In this document: one piece after another, positions 1 to 8,000 of the stretch
Numbering within the stretch: position 1 is the stretch's first letter
Layout: each line of letters begins with the position of its first letter
Assembly (NCBI GenBank): GCA_903835235.1
Contig: CAILMF010000015.1
Span: 397,938 to 461,937, forward strand
Direction: 5' to 3'
DNA: 64,000 bases
DNA from: an uncultured Rhodospirillales bacterium
GTDB taxonomy: Bacteria; Pseudomonadota; Alphaproteobacteria; Acetobacterales; Acetobacteraceae
The notes under the pieces: model-generated
Databases searched by the model: none
Told to the model about the DNA's origin: nothing
What the model saw: only the letters and a program-made list of their open reading frames with translations
Position numbers and translations under genes: made by a program

Positions 1-1
1 G

Positions 2-1753
2 ACGCTGCTGGCCCCCATGCTGCTCGCGGGCGCTACGGTGCTGCGCAACGAACGCAACCAGGGCTTCGTCCTGGGATGCAACCGTGGCGCGGCCGCGGCG
101 AGGGGCGAGTACGTCTTCTTCCTGAATAACGACACCGAGGTCCACGACTTCGCGCTCGATGCCCTGCTGGATGTCTTCCGCCTGCATGCCAGGGTCGGCA
201 TTGCCGGTTCCAAGCTGCTGTTCGGCGACGGCACGCTGCAGGATGCCGGTGGGATCGTCTGGCGCCTGGGCGATGGCTGGAACTACGGTCGCGGCCAGGA
301 CCCCGGCGACCCGCGATTCAACTACCTGCGCGACGCCGACTACCTTTCCGGCGCCGCCCTGATGATTCCGAAGGCGCTGTGCGACGAAATCGGTGGCTTC
401 AACCCCGAACTTGCGCCGGGGTACTACGAGGATACCGACATGGCGTTCCGCGCGCGGGCCCTGGGCTACCGCACGGTCTACCAGCCCCGCAGCGTCGTTA
501 CGCATTTCGAGGGCGCCTCCTCCGGCACCGACGTGACGCAGGGCATGAAGCAGTACCAGCTGGTGAACGCCCGCAAGTTCCTTGCCATCTGGAAGCAGGA
601 ACTCCTCGGCCATGCACTCAGCGGCCAGGAACCGGATCGGGAGAAGGATCGCAAGGCCCGTTTCCGCGTGCTGTTCGTGGACGCCACGACGCCGACGCCG
701 AGGGAAGACGCCGGGTCCAACGCGGCGCTGAGCCATATGCGGGCCCTGCAGGCCCTGGGCGCCAAGGTCACCTTCGTGCCGTCGGATAACATGGCGCATC
801 TGGGGCAGGTGAGTGCCGACCTGCAGGACCTCGGCATAGAGTTCCTGCATCACCCGTACTTCTGGTCGGTCGAGGAGGCGCTGCGCAAGCGGGCGCACGA
901 GTTTGACGTCATCTACCTGCATCGCTACGATGTTGCTTTCCGCTACATGGCAACCTGCCGTGCCTTCGCGCCCCGGGCGCGCATCCTTTACAACGTGGCG
1001 GACCTACACTTCCTGCGGCTGGAGCGGGAAAGGAAAGTGGGTGCCGCCAGCGCCAGGACCGAGGCGGAGGTGGCGATGGTCCGCAATCAGGAACTCGGCT
1101 GCATCCGCTTGGCCCACCGCGTCATCGTCCACTCCGAGGTGGAAGCCGCCATACTTGCCCGCGAAGGGGTTTCGCATGTCAGCGTCATCCCCTGGGTGAT
1201 GGAAGGCAGGCCGGGGCCGCTGCCGCCGGAGCGGCGAGGCCGGACCGTCGGCTTCCTCGGCGGCTTCGGCCATCCCCCAAATGCGGATGCCGTCGCCTGG
1301 TTCGTCGAGGAGATCTGGCCGCTGGTCCGCGCCGAGGTGCCGGACGCCGAATTCCTGATCTTCGGTTCCCGGATGCCTGCGGAGATCCAGGCGCTGAGCA
1401 GCCTGCCCGGGGTGACGCCGGTGGGTTTCGTCCCGGAGGTGGCCGACGCCTTCGCGCGCATGCGGGTGAGCGTGGCGCCGCTGCGCTACGGCGCAGGACT
1501 GAAGGGCAAGGTCGGCGAGAGCCTGGCCCATGGCGTGCCCTGCATCGGCACCAGCGTGGCCTTCGAGGGTTTTGGCCAGAACTTCCGGGAGGCCTGCGTG
1601 GCCGACGACGCCAAGGGAATGGCGGCGAAGCTGGTGCGCCTGCTGACCCATAACGGCGCCCTGGCGGGCATCGCCGCCAGAAGCAAGGCCTATGCGGTCG
1701 AGCATCTCTCGGCAAACGCGGTGCAGTCGCTGATCGCGGCGGCGATCAGCTAA
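2..1753 (+). CDS. Bifunctional glycosyltransferase (GT2 + GT4-like), 5' end cut by window
   Basis: The reading frame is open to the window edge and the first visible residues already lie inside a GT-A fold, so the true start is upstream and the ATG at 17 is internal. Counted from that ATG, residues 1-190 are a family 2 glycosyltransferase with the metal-site region LNNDTEV and the acceptor-side motif GYYEDTDMAFRARALGY. From about residue 215 a GT-B domain follows (RVLFVDATTPTPREDAGSN; VGFLGGFGHPPNADAVAWF; nucleotide-sugar site LRYGAGLKGKVGESLAHG). Tandem GT proteins of this kind make O-antigen, capsule or glycoprotein glycans in the cytoplasm. The sugar and acceptor cannot be read from the sequence. 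The downstream neighbours also carry glycosyltransferase and sulfotransferase domains, which supports a surface-glycan role. Confidence 0.85.
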   Translation, partial: TLLAPMLLAGATVLRNERNQGFVLGCNRGAAAARGEYVFFLNNDTEVHDFALDALLDVFRLHARVGIAGSKLLFGDGTLQDAGGIVWRLGDGWNYGRGQDPGDPRFNYLRDADYLSGAALMIPKALCDEIGGFNPELAPGYYEDTDMAFRARALGYRTVYQPRSVVTHFEGASSGTDVTQGMKQYQLVNARKFLAIWKQELLGHALSGQEPDREKDRKARFRVLFVDATTPTPREDAGSNAALSHMRALQALGAKVTFVPSDNMAHLGQVSADLQDLGIEFLHHPYFWSVEEALRKRAHEFDVIYLHRYDVAFRYMATCRAFAPRARILYNVADLHFLRLERERKVGAASARTEAEVAMVRNQELGCIRLAHRVIVHSEVEAAILAREGVSHVSVIPWVMEGRPGPLPPERRGRTVGFLGGFGHPPNADAVAWFVEEIWPLVRAEVPDAEFLIFGSRMPAEIQALSSLPGVTPVGFVPEVADAFARMRVSVAPLRYGAGLKGKVGESLAHGVPCIGTSVAFEGFGQNFREACVADDAKGMAAKLVRLLTHNGALAGIAARSKAYAVEHLSANAVQSLIAAAIS

Positions 1754-1892
1754 AGAAGCCGTTCAAGCGAGGGCCCGAGAGCCGTTCTGGTGCGCTCTCC
1801 GGAACGAATTGAACCCTGGCGTGCTGGCTACCGCTCCACCAACCGTTCCAACCGTAAGCGCGGCGACGAGGCCCTTGCCGCATAGCTGACGG

Positions 1893-2033
1893 TCAGTCCT
1901 TGTCGCCGGCAGCCCAGTGCCAAGGCATCAACTCGTCGATTCGGCTCTCCGGCCAGCCATTGGCCAGCCGCGTCAGCACATCGGTGAAGTATCGCTGCGG
2001 GTCGACGCCGTTCAGCTTGCAGGTCTCCATTAG
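1893..2033 (-). pseudogene. IS66 family transposase TnpC, C-terminal remnant
   Basis: Read on the minus strand, this stretch encodes METCKLNGVDPQRYFTDVLT followed by ANGWPESRIDELMPWHW and a stop at 1893-1895. That is the characteristic carboxy terminus of IS66 TnpC (ETCKLNGVDP...LTR...ID.L.PW). Everything upstream in the gene is missing: coding similarity stops at about 2033, where a 148-bp repeat begins. It is a dead fragment. The same left flank (cagg followed by ctgcgg) occurs at the very end of the window, so a second copy of the remnant may lie just beyond base 64000. Confidence 0.75.
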
Positions 2034-2181
2034 CAGGCTGCGGAAATTCGATTTTCGGCCCCGGATACCGCAACATTGCTTCGCAGCACCGACGCGGAGC
2101 GACAGGAAGTTTCAGGCAAAGGCCCGGACGGATTCCATTGCGACCTTTGTTGCCCCTCCGTGGTCGAATTTCCGCAGCATG
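2034..2181 (+). repeat. 148-bp MITE-like element R, copy 1
   Basis: The element begins caggctgcggaaattcga and ends tcgaatttccgcagcatg, so its ends are inverted repeats matching at 17 of 18 positions (14 of 14 in the core). It is flanked on both sides by ttag (2030-2033 and 2182-2185), which looks like a target-site duplication. It has no convincing reading frame. A second copy of the same length lies inverted at 63853-64000. Length, terminal inverted repeats, flanking direct repeat and lack of coding fit a miniature inverted-repeat transposable element. The mobilising transposase is not evident in this window. Confidence 0.7.
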
Positions 2182-2185
2182 TTAG

Positions 2186-2227
2186 AGCAATATCCGGTCT
2201 GATGATTCTATCAGAACGGATATTGCT
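2186..2227 (+). repeat. Palindrome H1, copy 1
   Basis: The arms agcaatatccggtctgat (2186-2203) and atcagaacggatattgct (2210-2227) pair with one mismatch across a 6-nt loop. The sequence is much richer in A and T than its surroundings. Copies 2 and 3 lie at 10898-10945 and 63801-63850. In copy 3 H1 is followed by a linker and palindrome H2; here the following sequence is replaced by the IS630 remnant, which suggests the IS630 inserted at a TA just after H1. Confidence 0.75.
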
Positions 2228-2283
2228 ATAGTGTCCTGATCGAGAAGTTCCTATGAATTTGTTCGAGATCGTAAGAGCTTGCG

Positions 2284-3310
2284 ATGGGCAGGGCAGCAGC
2301 AGCGATTGAGTTGACGGCCGTTGAGCGTCGGGAACTGGCATCGCTGGCGCGGGCGCGCAAGACTGGTCAGGCGATGGCGCGGCGGGCGCGGATTGTGTTG
2401 GCCGCGGCGGCGGGGCTGGAGAACAAGGCAATCTGCACCGAGGTCGGCGCGGACGCCAACACGGTCTCGAAATGGCGCCGCCGCTTTGCGGCCCATCGCC
2501 TCGATGGGCTGCTGGATGGTTGGAAGCACTGTTTCCAACCGCCCTGGAACACCGCGAAAGATCGGTGATGACAGCGTCGCTGAAACCATCCGCCTGACCC
2601 TGGAGACGACGCCACCCGGTGCCACGCACTGGTCGCTGCGCGCCATGGCCAAGGCGGTGGGCTATGCGCCGTCCACCATCCATCGCATCTGGCGGGCCTT
2701 CGGGCTGCAGCCGCACCGGAGCGAGACCTTCAAGCTCTCGACCGACCCGCTGTTCGTCGAGAAGGTGCGCGACATCGTCGGCCTCTACCTGACCCCGCCC
2801 GAGCGGGCCCTGGTGCTCTGCGTGGATGAGAAGTCGCAGATCCAGGCGCTGGACCGCACCCAACCGCTGCTGCCGATGCGCCCGGGCCAGGTCGAGCGGC
2901 GCACCCACGACTACACCCGCCACGGCACCACTTCGCTGTTCGCCGCGCTGGACGTGGCCACCGGCGCGGTGATCGGCCGCTGCTACCCGAAGCACCGCTC
3001 CAGCGAGTTCAGGAAGTTCCTCGACCAGGTCGAGGCCAATGTCCCGGCTGACCTCGACGTCCACCTGGTCATGGACAACTACGCCACCCACAAGACCAAG
3101 CCGGTCCGGGACTGGCTGGCCAAGCGACCGCGCTGGCATGTCCATTTCACGCCAACCAGCGCCTCCTGGATCAACCAGGTCGAGCGCTTCTTCGCCCTGA
3201 TCACCGAAAAGCAGATCATGCGCGGCGTCCACCGCTCAACACAGGCCTTGGAGCGCGACATCCGCGCCTTCATCGACGCCCACAACGCCGATCCCAAGCC
3301 TATAACTTAG
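2284..3310 (+). pseudogene. IS630 family transposase, frameshifted and 3'-truncated
   Basis: The amino-terminal helix-turn-helix part ([20 protein letters not shown]... to [15 protein letters not shown]) reads from 2284 but stops at about 2568. The DDE catalytic part continues in another frame ([14 protein letters not shown] onward) to 3310. All three catalytic motifs survive in that half: [23 protein letters not shown] and [15 protein letters not shown]. The frame break coincides with a 23-bp palindrome at 2518-2540 placed where relatives encode a short Pro/Arg linker. The end NADPKPIT is abrupt; relatives continue about 20-30 residues, and here the sequence switches to an IS481 tail. No right terminal repeat is seen. 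The element is probably immobile. Confidence 0.8.
2518..2540 (+). repeat. Small palindrome at the IS630 frameshift
   Basis: The arms ggttggaa (2518-2525) and ttccaacc (2533-2540) are perfect inverted repeats around a 7-nt loop. The sequence sits where the transposase should encode a short linker before GTPRKIGD, and it shifts the frame. It may be a small insertion or a scar. Confidence 0.6.
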
Positions 3311-3431
3311 CCAAACACCTCAAGGCACTGCGATGGCACAAACCTTCCAGGCCATCTGCGACGCCTGGACCAAAGATCCATCAGGCTTCAAGATTAACCC
3401 GCACCACCTCATCCCGGGACCACACAGTTAG
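3301..3431 (+). pseudogene. IS481 family transposase, C-terminal remnant with a 1-nt frameshift
   Basis: From 3301 the sequence encodes [15 protein letters not shown]. One base further in phase, from 3345, it encodes FQAICDAWTKDPSGFKINPH and ends IPGPHS with a stop at 3429-3431. Joined together this is the standard IS481 transposase carboxy terminus (YN.AK.LK.L...P...IC..W...P..F..NP.H..PG). One T is missing from the expected run at 3344-3346. It abuts the broken IS630 end directly, so the two IS fragments were joined by a deletion or an insertion. Confidence 0.7.
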
Positions 3432-3645
3432 TACATCCTGTGTCCCCATCCGTGTCAATGTCGGAAAGATCCCGCAGACCGAAGCATTCTATATCGAGAG
3501 GGGCGCCGCGAAACCGCTTGAATCTGGTCGCATTCCGACCGATCGACCGATCAGGCGGCAGGACTGGAGCAGTGGCGAGGTCAGCGTCGAATTTGGAGTT
3601 GTCAAGCTATTTTCGAATCTGGATACTCATGTCGCGAAGTTGTGA
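3432..3645 (+). pseudogene. Possible 3' fragment of an interrupted host gene
   Basis: A frame running from 3433 to a stop at 3643-3645 reads coherently (VPIRVNVGKIPQTEAFYIER ... EVSVEFGVVKLFSNLDTHVA) but has no start codon or ribosome-binding site and begins exactly where the IS481 remnant ends. Its codon use is less GC-rich than that of neighbouring genes. I do not recognise the family. It may be the carboxy-terminal end of a gene destroyed by the insertion sequences, or chance. Confidence 0.3.
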
Positions 3646-3742
3646 AGGCTTGCAGCTTAACCAACCGGCTGCAATGATAAATCGTTAGAAACGCGCCCGC
3701 CCGCGGCAACGGCGCGCCGGTAATTTAGGAGCGCGCTCTCTC

Positions 3743-4957
3743 ATGGTTGGCATCGACTACCTTCGGTCCATGGCCGCCCGTCAGTGGCTTCAGGCACGCG
3801 CGCAGGAACCGGTCCACCGCGACGACAACGTCTTCGCCCTGCTGTTCCGCCTGCGCGTCGCCGAACGTCTCGGCGATGTCCAGGCCATGACCGAGTTGCT
3901 GCCCCGCCTCGTCCCCTGGGCCGCCCAGTTGCCGGCGGCTGGCAAACTGGTTGAGGTGGTCCGGGAGACGCTGCAGAAGCTGCCGGCGACCCTGCCGGAA
4001 GCCAAGGGGGCGGCCTACGGCCGAGCCCTGATGGACGCCGGCCGGATCCAGGAGGCCTGGGAGTATTGGCAACGCCAGGAGCACCCGAGCCTGGCGGAGG
4101 AGCGCAGGGTCAGGCTGGCTACCCTGGCGTGGCGGCTGGGCGAGTTCGAGGCGGCGATCGATAATCTGCGGGCGCAGGGCAGCGAGAGCAGGCTGTCCCG
4201 CAACTCGGCCGAAATGATCCGCCGCTACGAGGAGAGCTTGGCCGAGGCGGGCAAAGTGCACGCGATGGAGATCCATCAGTTGCCGCTGCCCGCCGTGCGC
4301 CAACTGGCCGCCCGCATGCGGGAGAAGCCTGCTGCAGCGACACCGGATCTCGCGGCGCTGGCGCAGGCATGGGGCGAGTTCTCCGGCGACTGGTCGATGG
4401 CCGTCAGTTTGCTTTCAGAAGCGGAGGCGGCGGCGATCGCCTCGCCAGTGCTGGGCGCGCGGCTGGCTCCATTGGTTTCCTCGAAGGAATTCGCCTCAGC
4501 CAAGGTTGCGCCAAAGGCTTTGGAAGCCCTGCTGGCCGCCTGCCGTGCGGCAGGCGCAATGGCGGCCGTGGCCACGCTGGAGGCACGACTGGCCAGCGCC
4601 GTGCCCGCCCCCAGCCCGGCCCTGGCGCCATCTGCCGAGCCGTCAAAACCCGCCGCGGAGACGAAGCTGGAGATGGCGTCCGTCGTCGCCGCCATCCTGG
4701 CCAAGCCACCGGCGCCTGCGCCAGTGGAGGCGAAACCGGCCGCGCCTGTCGCGGAAGCGGACCGTGCGCCGGCCGACAATGCGAAGGCGCAGTCGGTCCC
4801 GAGCAAGTCCAAGTCCGCCCCGGCGAAGCCCGATGGCGCGCCCGCCGCCCCGGCCAAGCCGGCCAGAGCCAAGGCCGCGTCGGCGTCCGACAAGCCCAAG
4901 GCAACCGCCCCGGGCAAGCCCAAGCCCGCGGCTGCCCGACGCCCGGGCGGCAAGTAG
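3743..4957 (+). CDS. TPR-like protein with Ala/Pro/Lys-rich C-terminal tail
   Basis: This 404-residue protein starts at an ATG preceded by a purine-rich aggagcg stretch. Residues 1-250 are helical and TPR-like, with paired helices such as GRALMDAGRIQEAWEYWQ and AWRLGEFEAAIDNLRAQG and no signal peptide. Residues 280-404 are low-complexity Ala/Pro/Lys (repeats of PAKP, KPKA and APAKP types), resembling the disordered tails of histone H1-like or surface-binding proteins. The family is not recognised. It lies between two glycosyltransferase genes on the same strand, so it may scaffold glycan assembly. That role is only contextual. Confidence 0.7.
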   Translation: MVGIDYLRSMAARQWLQARAQEPVHRDDNVFALLFRLRVAERLGDVQAMTELLPRLVPWAAQLPAAGKLVEVVRETLQKLPATLPEAKGAAYGRALMDAGRIQEAWEYWQRQEHPSLAEERRVRLATLAWRLGEFEAAIDNLRAQGSESRLSRNSAEMIRRYEESLAEAGKVHAMEIHQLPLPAVRQLAARMREKPAAATPDLAALAQAWGEFSGDWSMAVSLLSEAEAAAIASPVLGARLAPLVSSKEFASAKVAPKALEALLAACRAAGAMAAVATLEARLASAVPAPSPALAPSAEPSKPAAETKLEMASVVAAILAKPPAPAPVEAKPAAPVAEADRAPADNAKAQSVPSKSKSAPAKPDGAPAAPAKPARAKAASASDKPKATAPGKPKPAAARRPGGK

Positions 4958-5052
4958 CCATCCCTTCGGCCGCGGCCATCGCCCGGCATTGTGCGAAGCT
5001 GGTGGGTTGACTAAGCCGACGCCAGGGTAACCGCGCCGAGAGGCTCCGCCAG

Positions 5053-8000
5053 ATGCCATCGACACTCGCTCCGGCCGGCTTGCTGGCAGGGCAGCCGCAG
5101 CGGGTTCGCGTGGGCTTGCGAAACGAAACTGCCACCCCCTGGTCGCGCGAAGGCGCTGGTGCGATCAGCCTGCACGCCCAGCTGGTGCAGCCCGGCGCCT
5201 GGCAGCCGCTGGACCATGCCATTGACATCCAGCAGATGGCCGATATCCCGGCCCTTGGCAGCGGCGACGCGGTGGCCGAGCTGCCGCCGCTGCCGGCCGG
5301 CGCCTACGAGTTGCTCACCCGCATCCGATTCGGCGAGGCGGCCTGCGGCATCGCCACGACGCCCCTGTTGGTGTTGCCCGCCGCCGACTACGCCCAGGGC
5401 CGTGTCGAACTGGCCGAGGACTTGCCGCCGCTGCCGGCCGGTGCCCGCGTCACCCTGCCAGTGCGGCTGACCAACCTCTCCGCCGTCGCCTGGTTGCGCT
5501 GGCCGCACCGGTTGCAGCTCTGGGCCCGGCTGGGGGAGGAGCGCGGCGTCACCCCGGTAATGGTGGATATCGAGCCGGGCGGCGAGGCCATCATCGGCAT
5601 CGATCTCGTGCTGCCGCCGACGCCCGGCCGGCACCGGTTGCGGCTCTCGCTCACCCGGCCGCGTACGCTCGTCTTCGCCGAGCATGCAAGCTTCCAGGCC
5701 GCGCCGCCGATGCTGGAGCTGCGCCCGCCGGGCCAGATGGAACTCGCCCCGCGCTTTCAGCCGCGCGACCCGGTGCAACTGTTGCTGCTGGCCGGGCAGG
5801 AAGCGCTGGGCGTGGTCGGCCAGCCGGTGGCGGTGAAGCTGGTACTGCAGAACGAGGGCCCCGGCGCCGTCGACCTGCGTGGCCTTGCCCTCGCCCGGCG
5901 AGGCGCCGAGGCGACGGAGCGGCGCGAGGTGCTGGAGGCCAGCATCGCTCCTGGAGGGCGGCGCGCCTTCGAGGTCATCCTGCCCCCGCCAGCCCAGCCG
6001 GCGCAGGAGGAACTGACCGTCACCGCCCTGGTGCGGTTGCGCTTCGGCGAGGAGCAGGAGGTGGCGCTGGGCGGTCTGCCGCTGCGGGTGCAGCCGGCGC
6101 TGCTGCCGCTCGCCTTGGCCGTGACCGCGTTGCAGCAGGACCATCCGCCGCTGCTGGGAGAGGAGGAGCAGCCCGCCGCCTTCCGCTTCCTGAACGAGGG
6201 CGACGCGGCGATCCAGGGCAAGGGAGTGGACGCCTTCAGTGTCAGCCAGCGTTGGACTCGCCTGGATGAGAAGCGCCCCGCGCAGTATCGCGGCGGCCAA
6301 CGGGTGCCGCTGGAAATCGACAGCGGTGCGGCGGCGGTAGTGGCCCTGGCCCTGGCGCCGCCGCCCGATACCGGCCTCTACAAGCTGGAAATCGTGGTCT
6401 TCCGCCAGCCGGAGGACACCTGCCCGCGCGAGGAAGCGCGTTGCGAGGTGGGCGAGTACCGCGTCAGCCGGGTGCGCGAACTGGCCTTCGCCGAGGAAAA
6501 GCTGCGCCGCCGCGCGCTGGCCGCCGCCGCCGAGCAGAGCGGGCGCCTGGCCTACCGCGCCTGGTGCGAGACCGCCGATAGCCTTGCCGGCACGGCGCTG
6601 GAACGCGCCCTGGCGCTGCCTGTAGCTTGGCCGCACCGCCCGTTGGTCTCCGTGCTGCTGCTGGCCGAGGGCTCGACGCCGGAGGCGATTGGGTGCACGG
6701 CCGAATCGCTGCTGGCCCAGGTCTATCCGCATTGGGAACTGCGGGTCGCGCATGGTCGCGGCGGCAAGCTCGCCTTGCCAGCCGACTCGCGCATCCTGCC
6801 CTGCGCAGCTTCGGCCAGGGGGCCGGCGGCGCTGCTGCGCCATGCTGCCGGCAAGGCGGAGGGCGAATGGCTGCTCTGGCTGCGCCCTGGCGACCGGCTG
6901 GCCCCGGCGGCGCTGCTGCTGCTGCTGGCGGAGGCGCTGCGTCGCCCCGCCCTGCGGGCCGTCTATTCCGACCGCGACGCGCTGGGCGAGGATGGCGGGC
7001 GCTGTGCCCCGGCGCCGCTGGCGGATTTCGACCCGGATTTCGCACTGGGCGCCGACGGCCTTCTGCATGGCGCGCTGGTGGCGGCGGATTCCTTCCACAC
7101 CGCCCTGGCGGCGCTGCCGGCGAACAGCCCCCTGCCGGCGCTGGATTGGCAACTGCGCCTGATGGAAGCCTTGCCGGAACAGGCCATCGGACACCTGCGC
7201 CATGCCCTGCTGCACCTGGGCGCGCCGCTGGAATTACCGCCCGCCGAATGGTCCACAGCGGCGGCGCTGGTGGCGGCGCACCTGGCCCGGCGAGGCCAGC
7301 CGGCGCGGGTGATGCGCGCGCATGACGCGCCCTGCTTCCGCCTGGAATTCCCGCTGCCGGCCCCTGCGCCGCGCGCCAGCATCCTCATCCCCACGCGCGA
7401 CGGCCTGGCGCTGCTGGCCGCCTGCATTGGAAGCATCCTGGAACGCACCGACTACCCGGACTATGAGATCATTGTTGTCGACAATGGCTCCACCGACCCG
7501 GCGACGCTCGCCTACCTGGCGGAGCTCGAGGCGCGCTGCCAGGCGCGCATCCTGCGCGACCCAGGCGACTTCAACTGGGCGCGCGCCAACAACGACGCGG
7601 CCCGTCTAGCCACGGGCGACGTCCTCTGCCTGCTCAACAATGACACCGAGGTGTTGGACCGCGGCTGGCTGCGCGAGCTGGTGGCGCAGGCCTGCCGGCG
7701 AGAGATCGGCGTGGTGGGCCCGGCGCTGTGGTACCCGAACGGCCTGCTTCAGCATGGCGGCGTGATGTTTGACGCCATGGACGGCCGCCCGGTGCACATG
7801 CTGTTGCAGGTGGAACGCGCCGCGGTGCCTTCCCGCATGCGGCTGGCGCGGCGCTGCAGCGCCGTCACCGGCGCCTGCCTGGTGGTGCGGCGTGAGGTCT
7901 ACGAGGCGGTCGGCGGCATGGACCAGGTTCATCTGCCGATCGGTTACAACGACATCGATTTCTGCCTGCGCGTCCGCCACCAACTGGGCCTGGCCACGCT

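Noticed and set aside
3440..3688. 82-codon open frame after the IS481 remnant
   Set aside because: Ser/Arg-rich with no motif; another frame over the same bases reads more like a protein end.
5011..7215. Minus-strand open frame of about 730 codons opposite the giant fusion gene
   Set aside because: Arg/Gln-rich shadow with no motifs.
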